Shown piece by piece: positions 1-9,500 of a stretch of 64,000 bases of DNA (the first letter of the stretch is position 1; each line of letters starts with the position of its first letter). Location: NCBI RefSeq assembly GCF_013140855.1, contig NZ_JABBPG010000010.1:121196-185195 (forward strand), in the 5' to 3' direction. The notes beneath the pieces are model-generated. The model was given only the letters and a program-made list of their open reading frames with translations. It ran no database searches and was not told the DNA's origin. Position numbers and translations under genes: made by a program. Origin of the DNA: Pseudoalteromonas caenipelagi (lineage in GTDB: Bacteria > Pseudomonadota > Gammaproteobacteria > Enterobacterales > Alteromonadaceae).

Positions 1-763
1 GCCTTTTCTTTACCTCGTCATTTTCTGCATAAGATATGACTGGAATGATATCAGGGTAACGCGTTGAGATTTCAATAAAGCCATTTTCATCTAAGCTCCG
101 AGCATTAATATATTCAGCAGGTAGCCCTTTTAGCTCTTCTGGCTTTACTTTTATATAGCGCACACTCTCATTAATATTTTTATTAAACTGCTGGCCTATA
201 TTCGTTAATTCGCTATTGAGCTGGTGCAACTTAGCACGCGTTTGTGCATCTTTGCTCACACCTTTTTTTTGAAACTGAATTAGATACTTTTGTATTGAGT
301 ATTTAGTTTCATCATCAAGATCACCCTGACTAATATTCAAATACTTTTCGTGAATTGGTTGTGACAACCAAAGTTCACTCTCAAAGTTGGCAATTTTTTT
401 AATGCACACTCTTGCCGCATTTTTGATACTAGGTTCATTAAAGCTGTCTGAGATCAGTCTTAACCTGCCTGATAGATTACCTAAAGAAACAATCAATGAA
501 TCAATAGGTTGATAAAATCTCACTTGGGTTGGGAAGCTGCCATCTTGCTCAAGAAGCTGCTTTTTCGTGTTTGCGTCAATAAGTATCCGTTCACATTGCT
601 GCGTTATATCAGCCACAGAGTTTAAATCTCTGAGTTGAGTCGATTGGTAATCAGCTGTAAACACAGGGGGGTCTTTTTGAACAGTTTGGGAAAGGAGGGG
701 ACTTTGAGCGCAAGAGGCTAGAGCAATACACATAGGGGCAATAATTAAGGCTATTTTAAGCAT
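1..763 (-). CDS. M3-family metallopeptidase (oligopeptidase-like lipoprotein), N-terminal part
   Basis: The gene runs off the left edge, so only about 254 N-terminal residues are visible and the zinc-binding HEXXH region lies outside the window. It starts at an ATG read leftwards from 763. The first residues form a signal peptide ending in a lipobox-like LASC-A, so the mature protein is probably an outer-membrane or periplasmic lipoprotein. The helical N-terminal region, with stretches such as KYLIQFQKKGVSKDAQ and LNSELTNIGQQFNKNI, is typical of the M3 (thimet oligopeptidase / Dcp) fold, which hydrolyses short peptides. It belongs to the backbone outside the island. No terminator or shared promoter with dinB is visible. 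The family call rests on sequence feel of this N-terminal half only. Confidence 0.7.
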   Translation of the reverse strand, partial: MLKIALIIAPMCIALASCAQSPLLSQTVQKDPPVFTADYQSTQLRDLNSVADITQQCERILIDANTKKQLLEQDGSFPTQVRFYQPIDSLIVSLGNLSGRLRLISDSFNEPSIKNAARVCIKKIANFESELWLSQPIHEKYLNISQGDLDDETKYSIQKYLIQFQKKGVSKDAQTRAKLHQLNSELTNIGQQFNKNINESVRYIKVKPEELKGLPAEYINARSLDENGFIEISTRYPDIIPVISYAENDEVKKR

Positions 764-998
764 ACAACATCATCCTGATACTTACTTTCGTGGTGTGAGA
801 TATAAAAAACAGACCGTCCTTATCTTACTAAACAACCAAAAATCACGCTCGCACTTGCTTGTTACGCATCAAATAGTCGCTTTTAGATCACCTGACAAAG
901 GCTTGGTAATGTTTAAGTTTCAATCGGGTCAATTGTTGTACGGCAATATAGCAAATAGCTGAAATAAAAACAAAAACTCTATTAAGATAACGGCAAGC

Positions 999-2024
999 CT
1001 ACTCGCTATCAAATAGTCCCAGCTGCGCCTGACAGCTTTTGCTATCAGCAAGGCCAATATTAATGCCTATCAAACGTACCGGTTTACTTGGGTAGCGAGC
1101 GAGCAGTTCCTTTAGCAATGTGGATAAAACATCAACGTTTAAACTATCGTATTGACATTCTTTGCTAACAACTTGAAAGTCAAAAAACTTCACTTTAACG
1201 CCCAACTTATTCATACCTCGATTGTCAATATACGGTTGTGCTCGACGAGTAAGCTCTGGGAATAGCGACTCAACCAAGCGCCGCGTTAACTCGACTTCAT
1301 CATTGGTGTCTTCACTAAATGTTGTCTCAACACCCACAGACTTTCTTACTCTGTGCGTTTCAACCTCTCGCTCGTCAATGCCATGGCAACGCCGCCAAAG
1401 CACTGAGCCAAATTTACCAAAGCGTTGATATAAAAAATCTTCACTACTTGCTTTAATATCACAGCCATACTGAAAGCCAAGTGCCAATAGCTTTTGCTGC
1501 GTCACTTTACCTACGCCGGGGATTTTTTTTAAAGGCAAGGTATCAATGAAGTCATTCACTTCATTGGGTGTTATAACAAACTGACCGTTAGGCTTGTTTT
1601 CATCGCTGGCTATTTTGGCTAAAAATTTGATGGGTGCGATACCTGCTGAAGCAGTTAAGCCTGTTTCACGTTCGACATCTGCGCGAATTTGTTGTGCTAT
1701 TAAAGTGGCACTGCCGCCAAACTGAGCGCAGTTTGTTACATCCAAATAAGCTTCATCTAAAGACAGCGGCTCGATCAGATTGGTATAACGAGCAAAAATC
1801 CCTCTGATTTGTGCCGACACGTCTTTATAAACTGACATTCTGCCGGGCACTATCACCAGGTGAGGGCATAGCTTTTTAGCCTGATAGTTGGACATTGCCG
1901 AGCGTACACCGTATTCACGCGCCAAATAATTAGAAGTAGACAAAACCCCACGATGACTATTACCGCCAATGGCCATGGGAACTTTTGCAAGTTCAGGATT
2001 GTCACGCATCTCAACGGCCGCATA
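999..2024 (-). pseudogene. dinB: dinB (DNA polymerase IV) codons 13 to stop, severed by island insertion
   Basis: From YAAVEMRDNPEL onward this is a normal Y-family polymerase IV: LSLDEAYLDV (palm carboxylates), the helix-hairpin-helix segment KKIPGVGKV, the little-finger domain, and a C-terminal QLGLF that resembles a beta-clamp-binding motif. The first 12 codons are missing. They encode the catalytic metal ligand in the IDMDCF motif. An open frame runs on to 2093 with an unrelated leader (starting VIFGIVSFKAPN) read from the island end, so any product would lack the N-terminal metal-binding Asp and should be inactive. The missing codons are found intact at 26841-26876, beyond the right end of the island. 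Joined, the two parts give 353 residues, the usual family length. Confidence 0.93.
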
Positions 2025-2042
2025 AGATAAGAATCGTGATCT

Positions 2043-2054
2043 AATATTGAACAA
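2043..2054. repeat. Left copy of terminal inverted repeat
   Basis: AATATTGAACAA lies about 18 bp inside the left border. It is the exact reverse complement of 26804-26815 near the right border. The flanking bases continue the similarity (GATCT here, AATCC on the complementary side of the right end). It is probably part of the recombinase recognition site. Confidence 0.8.
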
Positions 2055-2187
2055 GTTCGGAGCTTTAAAGGATACGATACCGAAAATAACCAATAAAAGC
2101 AGAGCAATAAAAATTTACAAGGTAAAGTCTCACCCTATACGGTATGTTCAATTTCTATTGTTCATTTTTTTAAGAGTCACAAATAAA

Positions 2188-2207
2188 GTAAATAACCTTT
2201 TATTTAC
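2188..2207 (-). terminator. Weak AT-rich hairpin at the end of the island dinB
   Basis: GTAAATAA and TTATTTAC pair with a CCTT loop, overlapping the stop codon of the island dinB. Read leftwards it is followed by TTTATTTG. The stem has only one G-C pair per arm, so read-through towards the island end is likely. Confidence 0.4.
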
Positions 2208-3262
2208 CACTCAAAAGATATCTGTTCTGTATCTTCTTTGTTTGGTGATAAACCGATGTGAACACCTAAAAGGCGTACTCGTTTTCCATTTCCTCTAGAA
2301 AAAGCTTCACTGAGCAATTCAGATAAAATGGAATTATCAATCCTATCTGTTGCGAATTCTTTTGTCGTTTGATGAAAATCGGAAAACTTAACTTTAACAC
2401 CTAATTTGTTTATTGCTCTATCTTTTAGGTGTCTTTCAGACCTGCGCTCCAATTCTGGGACTAATTTTTTAAAAAGGATTTCTTCAAGAACAGAAATATC
2501 AAAAATATCTTCTGGAAATGTACGCTCAACACCGACTGATTTTCTTTCCCTGCTAGTCATTACAGGTCTATCATCTACGCCACTACACCTCTCCCAGAGT
2601 AAGCGACCAAGTTTCCCATAACGAGAAGCTAAATATTCTAAACTAGATGCTTTGATATCCCTGCCATATTGGAGGTTGTCCGCTAGAAGCTTTTCGTTTG
2701 TAACTTTACCAACACCTGGAATTTTTTTTAACTCCATATTATCGATAAAAGAATCAACATCATTGGGAGGAATAACATATATTCCATTAGGCTTATTCAG
2801 ATCAGAAGCTACTTTCGCTAAATATTTGATGGGAGCTACACCAGCAGATGCAGTGAGTTGTAATTCTTCATAGATAGAGCGACAAATGTCTTGAGCTATT
2901 AATGTCGCTGAGCCACCAAACAATTGAGAGTTGGATACATCAAGATAAGCTTCATCAAGACTGAGAGGTTCAATAATGTTGGTATAGCGTTCAAAAATCT
3001 CCCGTATTTTTGCACTAACTGATTTGTACACTTCCATTCTACCAGGCACCAAAATCAGGTTAGGGCACTTTTGCAAGGCTACACTTGTGGGCATTGCACT
3101 TCTAACGCCAAATTCTCTTGCGATATAATTACAAGTAGATAAAACACCTCTTGCTTTACGGCTTCCGCCAACAGCGACAGGCTTATTAGCTAATGAGGGA
3201 TTATCTCTGATTTCAACAGACACATAAAATGCGTCCATATCAACATGAATTATCTTTTTCAA
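2204..3262 (-). CDS. dinB: DNA polymerase IV, island-borne full-length copy
   Basis: A complete 352-residue Y-family translesion polymerase. It has the N-terminal metal site HVDMDAFY, the steric/nucleotide region GVLSTCNYIAREFGVRSAM, the LSLDEAYLDV catalytic carboxylates, the helix-hairpin-helix KKIPGVGKV and the little-finger domain. The C-terminal QISFEW may serve as a clamp-binding motif. The start codon is TTG (3260-3262), preceded by AGGGG at 7-nt spacing. A LexA box lies about 20 bp upstream, so SOS control is expected. It is clearly diverged from the broken host copy (different second half and C-terminus) and so is not a recent duplication. It lies immediately inside the left border of an element that destroys the host dinB, so it probably replaces that function. 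Confidence 0.95.
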   Translation of the reverse strand: MKKIIHVDMDAFYVSVEIRDNPSLANKPVAVGGSRKARGVLSTCNYIAREFGVRSAMPTSVALQKCPNLILVPGRMEVYKSVSAKIREIFERYTNIIEPLSLDEAYLDVSNSQLFGGSATLIAQDICRSIYEELQLTASAGVAPIKYLAKVASDLNKPNGIYVIPPNDVDSFIDNMELKKIPGVGKVTNEKLLADNLQYGRDIKASSLEYLASRYGKLGRLLWERCSGVDDRPVMTSRERKSVGVERTFPEDIFDISVLEEILFKKLVPELERRSERHLKDRAINKLGVKVKFSDFHQTTKEFATDRIDNSILSELLSEAFSRGNGKRVRLLGVHIGLSPNKEDTEQISFEW

Positions 3263-3266
3263 AATA

Positions 3267-3318
3267 GAACCCCTACAAAGTTAACTGTATAAATATACAG
3301 TTAACTTTGTAGGGGTTC
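3267..3318. repeat. Perfect 25-bp palindrome with 2-nt loop
   Basis: The arms 3267-3291 and 3294-3318 are exact reverse complements separated by AA. The centre holds a LexA box. The arm nearest dinB contains the AGGGG ribosome-binding site of that gene. On the other side it lies 10 bp beyond the hsdR stop codon, so it may also act as a transcription barrier for the restriction operon, although no T-run follows it. Confidence 0.95.
3283..3302 (-). promoter_or_regulatory. LexA (SOS) box of the island dinB
   Basis: AACTGTATAAATATACAGTT matches the gammaproteobacterial LexA consensus CTG-N10-CAG with an AT-alternating spacer. It is centred about 30 bp upstream of the dinB TTG start. Confidence 0.9.
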
Positions 3319-3328
3319 AACAACAATT

Positions 3329-6300
3329 TTAATGATAAACACTCTGGCCTTGACCAGGATATTTCTCAAATATATGCATATAAACTTCGCTACATTTTTT
3401 AGGCCATAATTCGTCGTCATATGATTCAGGTAAGCTATCGAGCACTTCTTCAATCATATTCTTAACTCTGGCTTTTGTGCGTTGTTTTTTCCGCCAATCG
3501 ATCACCAATAACTCTTGAATCTTTTCCGTCAGTTCCTTAGCAATCTCTTTAACTTGCTTACGCTCTTTTTCCTCCAATGGTGCATCTTGAATCATCAAGT
3601 CATATACCGCTAACTCTTCCTCAGAAAGCCCTTCACGCACGGTACGCTTTTCTTCATGTTCAAGCTCATCAATAAAGTCTTTCAAACGGTTAAAGAACTC
3701 TTCTGCGGTATAAGCACCCAAGTTGTACTCTTCAATAAGCTCTAAAAACTTTTGCTGGAGATCTTTGCGGGCTTTATTTTTCAGTACCATAGGTTGAAGC
3801 TTGCGCTCTATAATGTTCTTCAACCGTTCGGCATCTGATTGCTGTGGCTTTTCAATTTTTGCCACCATGGTTGCTAAGGCATCAAAATCGATTTCAGCGA
3901 TATTGATAGGATCAGGTAAATTGCTTTGGATCTTGATTGTAGAGATTGAGTCATCTAGCAAATCATTTACTTGATTACGAACGACATCTAGCACATCTTC
4001 ATCATCAATTGATAAACCTGACTTCAAACGCATTTGCGTATAAATGACGTTAATTGCAATACGGTATGGTACATACTCATTTGCACTGTCGTCTGGCAAT
4101 ATAGCTTTAAAGATACGATTTATTTGACGCAAATATGCGGTAAACTCTTCTTTATTCTTAGGTTCAAGTAAGATCTCGCTTGCATTGTCGAGCATAGCTA
4201 GTTTAGTAAAACCATCAGCTGGTGCTTTTACGATACCGTTGATATCGATATCGTTAGTGTTTAAAAATGCTTGTAATTCATTAATAGCAATGCCTAGCGC
4301 TGAAACTAGTTCCGACTTATCTTGCGCTGGGCTATCAACCTTATAAGGTGCGCCACCCTCAGCAACACCACCACCATATAAACCTAGTGCTTGTTGGAGA
4401 GAGCTAAAAATATTTATGTAATCAACAATCTGACCAGCTGATTTACCTTCGTAAACTCGGTTGGCACGGGCAATGGTCTGCATTAGTGTATGACTTTTGA
4501 ATGGTTTATCTAAATAAAGTGTCGATACTGATGGTGCATCGAAACCTGTAAGCCACATGGCGCATACAAAAACAATCCGTAAATTATCCTCTGGGTCTTT
4601 GAACTTCTCATCTAACTTTTCTTTTAAAAACCTTTCTCTATGCGGTTTATAATTTAGACCTTTTTTAGCCAAACGTTCATCATCATTTTGCCCACCAGAC
4701 ACAACAACTGCCATGTCTACCGACTCCATATGTTCAATCTGAAATTGAAGCTTATTCAGTCGGCTCCCTTTCGCATACTTGGCCTGTGTTTTTAAGCTTG
4801 TTAACTTTAACTTCCAAGCATCCTGAACCTTGTCATACATCTTAATTGCAGTGGCTTTGTCAATCGACACAACCATTGCCTTACCTAACATTCCATCTGA
4901 AAAGGCTTCACGATTAATATAATGATCAACCAAATCTTTAGCTATCGTTTCTAAGCGGTCATCACGAGTGATAATGTGGTAAGACTTCGCAAATTCATTT
5001 TCAAGTCTTGCTTCTTGCTCTTCTGTTAAGTCAGCTTGATCAAGAATCTCTGCAATATCACTACCTATGTCATCGTTAGAAAGTGCAACTTCAGGGACTC
5101 TATTCTCATAATAAAGAGGAAGTGTTGCACCATCATCAACCGCATCAGCAAAGTTATAAACACTTATATAGTCACCAAACACTTCACGGGTTTTTGCTTC
5201 GCCTGCTAATAATGGCGTGCCAGTAAAAGCCATAAATGACGCATTCGGCATTGCATTACGCATATTCATCGCAAGTGAGTCATATTGGCTACGGTGAGCT
5301 TCATCGGTAATAACAATAATATCGTCACGCTCTGACAAAACAGGAAAATAGCCTTTTTCATCACCTTTAAACTTTTGAATTAAAGTAAATACAAAGCGAT
5401 GATCTTGGCCTAATAACACTTTTAACTCTTTGCCTGACTCCGCTTGGCAATTTTCAGTTACTATGCCTGCTGCACTAAAGGTTTTATAAATTTGATCATC
5501 TAAATCAGTTCTGTCAGTCACTAAAACAAACGTCCAGTTACCTTGGTACTTTCTGAATGCTTTTTTACAGAAAAACACCATAGAAAAACTTTTACCACTG
5601 CCTTGAGTATGCCAAAACACACCTAGTTGACCTTCACGCTCTTTAACGCTCTTTAGGCCCAGCAGCGCTTGGTTTACCCCTAGATATTGATGGTACTTAG
5701 CGATAATCTTGGCTGTCTGTTTACCTTTAACGAATAAAATATAGTTTTCTACTATATCGAGAAAACGGTTTCGCTCGCATACACCACGTATCACAACTTC
5801 TAAGCTAACTCTTCGTTCTTCTTTTTCGCTTTCAATTTTTTTCCATTCAGCAAAGTGCTCCCACTGACTAGATATAGAACCCACTTTGGACTGAACACCA
5901 TTAGAAAGAATGATTATTTGGTTAAAAGTAAAAAGTTGAGGAATGTTATTACGGTAGTCGGCTAAATTATTCTTATACGCCGTAAGAAGATTTTTGTGAC
6001 TTGCTTTTAATTCAACAAATAACATAGGTAGGCCATTTACGAAACCTAATAGATCAGGGCGTCGTGTTTCAACTTCTCCCGATATTGTCATTTGGCTACA
6101 AAGCAAAAAGTCATTTTCAGTTACATCATCCCAGTTTATATAACGAACAATACAATCGTCTTCACCCTCAGCATCTGTAGTATAAACATACCCTTTTTTT
6201 AACAGCTCATAGACTTCTTCGTTCGCCGAAATAGGTGTCATTGCACTTCTATCTCGTGCAATCTCATCTATTGCTTCTTGAATTATAAACGAGCTAATAC

Positions 6301-6511
6301 CTGGATTAAGCCTAACTAACGCAGCTCGAAGCCTTGCGAACAACACAACATCATTGCGTGTTTCTCTACCAAAAAATAAAGAGTCGTTATTTAATGACTC
6401 ATCATTTAAAGAGCCAAAAACCTCATCCCAACAAGTTGCTGTTTCCCAGTTTAATTCTGAAAATAGATTAATTGCAGGTTGTTCTACTAAAGCATCTTCC
6501 GTGTATGTCAT
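3329..6511 (-). CDS. hsdR: Type I restriction enzyme subunit R
   Basis: The motor and nuclease subunit of a type I restriction-modification complex, 1060 residues, normal for the family. The N-terminal nuclease domain shows the D-(E)xK pattern (Asp153 in RPDLLGF; ELK at 167-169). The SF2 translocase follows, with Walker A QGSGKS (303-308), DEAH (403-406), a TGTPL motif III and IARANRVYEGKSAG near motif VI. A helical HsdM-binding C-terminus completes it. The ATG at 6511 is one base past the upstream stop codon. Its AAGGAG ribosome-binding site overlaps that stop, so translation is coupled to the hydrolase-STAND gene. It is the last gene of hsdM-hsdS-X-hsdR, and nothing suggests inactivation. 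Confidence 0.96.
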   Translation of the reverse strand: MTYTEDALVEQPAINLFSELNWETATCWDEVFGSLNDESLNNDSLFFGRETRNDVVLFARLRAALVRLNPGISSFIIQEAIDEIARDRSAMTPISANEEVYELLKKGYVYTTDAEGEDDCIVRYINWDDVTENDFLLCSQMTISGEVETRRPDLLGFVNGLPMLFVELKASHKNLLTAYKNNLADYRNNIPQLFTFNQIIILSNGVQSKVGSISSQWEHFAEWKKIESEKEERRVSLEVVIRGVCERNRFLDIVENYILFVKGKQTAKIIAKYHQYLGVNQALLGLKSVKEREGQLGVFWHTQGSGKSFSMVFFCKKAFRKYQGNWTFVLVTDRTDLDDQIYKTFSAAGIVTENCQAESGKELKVLLGQDHRFVFTLIQKFKGDEKGYFPVLSERDDIIVITDEAHRSQYDSLAMNMRNAMPNASFMAFTGTPLLAGEAKTREVFGDYISVYNFADAVDDGATLPLYYENRVPEVALSNDDIGSDIAEILDQADLTEEQEARLENEFAKSYHIITRDDRLETIAKDLVDHYINREAFSDGMLGKAMVVSIDKATAIKMYDKVQDAWKLKLTSLKTQAKYAKGSRLNKLQFQIEHMESVDMAVVVSGGQNDDERLAKKGLNYKPHRERFLKEKLDEKFKDPEDNLRIVFVCAMWLTGFDAPSVSTLYLDKPFKSHTLMQTIARANRVYEGKSAGQIVDYINIFSSLQQALGLYGGGVAEGGAPYKVDSPAQDKSELVSALGIAINELQAFLNTNDIDINGIVKAPADGFTKLAMLDNASEILLEPKNKEEFTAYLRQINRIFKAILPDDSANEYVPYRIAINVIYTQMRLKSGLSIDDEDVLDVVRNQVNDLLDDSISTIKIQSNLPDPINIAEIDFDALATMVAKIEKPQQSDAERLKNIIERKLQPMVLKNKARKDLQQKFLELIEEYNLGAYTAEEFFNRLKDFIDELEHEEKRTVREGLSEEELAVYDLMIQDAPLEEKERKQVKEIAKELTEKIQELLVIDWRKKQRTKARVKNMIEEVLDSLPESYDDELWPKKCSEVYMHIFEKYPGQGQSVYH

Positions 6512-6512
6512 T

Positions 6513-9500
6513 TTAACTCCTTAACATATGCTCTTCAGCGTCACGCTTTACTTCATATTCAATTTGATGGTCAATATTCTCTATGAAACCTATTGCCCAA
6601 TTTCTCACTTTAATATTGGTATGTTCGGTTAATGTTTGAAGAATTTTCTTATCAGCTTCTAAATATGGGATTAAAGAACCTGACCATGTTCTACTTGAAA
6701 AATTCGCAGATATTTCACTTAGAAATGGCCTATTATCAGCATACTCAGTCAGTAATTGAATCATTAAAGGGTTTACTACGCGCTCTTCTCCATGCGAGAT
6801 AAACATAGAAATTGCTCGGCCAACTATAAGAAGGCCAATTTCATCTTTACACCACGAAACAACTACCTCTGGATCTAATATATCAAAAATGCTCTTATCT
6901 CTTTTTTTATAAGATTTACCACTACCAAGTAAGTCAATTAAGCGATACGGTTTTATTGCTTTTCCATCAGTAAACTTATTAGCAACCTTAGGCCAGATAT
7001 AGTTACCATGTACTTCGAAGGCTTTATAGAAAGCATTACTTAAGTAATCCCACAAATCTGAATAATCAACATCATTTTCGCCAACCTGATCAATAACATG
7101 CGAACATAATTGTAATGCGAACTCAGCGTCTCCTGACTTTAATAATCGTTCAACTGAATTTAACCAATGGTAACTATCCGAATGGCGAGTCTTATCTTCT
7201 TTTCTGAAAGAAACATTAAGAACTAAATGGGCTAAAGTCTCTCTTAACTGAGTAAAATCCAAATCAGTACGACCATGTGTGTACATGTTCATATTATCAA
7301 GTGCTACCCAATTTGCTGTCGCATCAATTTTGCTCAGTGACATGCAAAAGCTAGATATTTCCTCTTCAGTTAAATGCTCAGTTGCCCGCCCATAAACAAG
7401 CGTAGAGGCCGAATAACTAGGGAGATTTTCTTCAGCGATCAATCTAATAAAAACATCTAAATGCGACATTTCAAAGCGACCAGTTCGTATCGCGTCAGGA
7501 TAATATTGAATAAGCTTTTCATCTGAACCTATTAACTCGATCATTTCTTTCCATTGAGCAGGTTCCTTTACATTAAGTCCAGACAGTAAACCAGAAAGGA
7601 ACTGAGTATTAACAATGTTGTGCTTGCGCAAATAGTCGAGAGTTGCATTGATTATCTTTGTGGCATTATCTGCTTCTAGCACTATATGTTTTGCAAAAAC
7701 CCAACTTTGTTTCTGCTCAGGAAAGGTCATCAATAATTCAAAATGTTGGTACAAATCATCAAGCTTATTGTTAAGAGTTTTTGCTAGTCGCTTTGCATCT
7801 TCCGCTGCCATATCTATATAGTGACCATCATCTCCTTTTACATGTTCCCTCGAAGGATTAAGCACGACTAATTTCAACTGTTCTTCAATGCTATTTTCAT
7901 CGGGGGACAATAACTTTTCCCACGACTTTAAAAAGTCAATTTGTTCTTCATTCATTCCTTTAGCATCATAATGTAAAGCATGGGTTATCGATTGAGCTGC
8001 GGCAGGCCAGTATTTACCTGTAAGTTTGATTACTTCTTTAATAAAGTGATCCAACTTCTCTGGTAGCTTGTATCGGATTAACCCTCTAATTTCATGACCA
8101 AATGCATCTTTAACCTGTTCAACTAACTGACCGCGTTTAATAATTACAAGTAATATGTCTAATAAAGACTGCCAATAATCATAAATTTCTTGATATGTTT
8201 TTGGATGCCATTCTTTCAATTCTGGCTTAGTGCCTTGAAACTCTGCTCCTATTGTTCTTGTGCCGCCGTGAGTGTCCATAGCTGTTTTAATAGCGTTAAT
8301 TATTACAATATCTGCACTTTCTAAGTCTAAGGAAATAGCTTTGTTCAAAATTGCCAGTCTTTGGTCAAAATCAGCTTCAGTACCAGATAATTGCCAGCGA
8401 AATAATTGCGAGAATTGCCCCAATGCATTATTGCTATAATTTTCGTTTTCAAATTGCGCAAATTTAAATAAAGTCCATGCACTTTTATCAAAGCAAGATT
8501 TATGAAAAACAAGCATCTCCAATGCCCAGACTAAGTTTCGTCTAACATCGCCTTCTATATCGAGTATTTCTTTATCAGTTAATCGCAAAATAACTCTGTG
8601 TAGCTGATTATTTGTAACCGCAGGGTTCACCTCAACTAATGCGCGAAACAGTCTTGAACCCTGCTTAGATAGCAACAATTCCGCTTGGCCGAAAGGGTGG
8701 TTAGCAGCACAAAAATTTTCAACAAACGATTGCACATTTACCGAAGAGTCTAAGTATCTTATTTGATCGCAAAAACTATCGTGTAGCATAGCCGGAAGAT
8801 TGGAAACAATTTCACTTTGCCTATCAAATGCACTTGTATTCCACCATTCCATTGCCAAGTTTAAAGCTAATGGTTTGGGAACCACGCGAGCTAGGCTTCC
8901 AGTACAATTAATCAACTCTTTTTCGTTGAAAGTCATAATTGTATTTTCGAAGGTAATTTGGTCTGTTCCAGCAATACGCTTTAAAAATTCAGCGTCTTCA
9001 TTAACGTCATCTCTAACACCTCTCTGAAATCTAAAATAATCGAAAAGAGAAAAGACTTTGAGCAGTTCTCTTGCTTGATCACTTAGGTTTCCATCACCAT
9101 TTATTAATTTTTCAACGAGATCAGATTCATCAAATTGAGTTGTTATTCGCCCTTCTTGCTGAAGCTCTCTTATGGTCATTTGTGCTAAAAGAGGAAAGCC
9201 TTCAATAAATTTTTCTAATTGTTTTTTTGAAGATGTATCGAGACCAGGTAAGCTAATATCGATAAGATTTTCTATTTGTTCACTATCTAATTTGTCTAGC
9301 TTTATTCTGATGCTATTTTTTAATTTCTTCTCTTCTTCGTGATAAAAATATGTCGTTATAAGTTTTAGAGGAGAGTTATTAATTTCAATTGCATTTGTTG
9401 CAAAGTTATGTAAATTCACAGAGCAATTATCTATGATAATAAACCCTTGTGCTCCGTTTTCTGCTGCTATTTTTATTGACTCTTGAACAGCGTGTGTATT

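Noticed and set aside
2015..2060. A long direct repeat (attL/attR) at the island borders
   Set aside because: Only a few A/G-rich bases are shared between 2021-2033 and 26836-26845. The clear repeat at the ends is inverted, not direct.
1853..2107. An open frame overlapping the dinB break point in another reading frame
   Set aside because: It is read across the insertion junction in a non-dinB frame, with no recognisable product. It is explained by the split gene.
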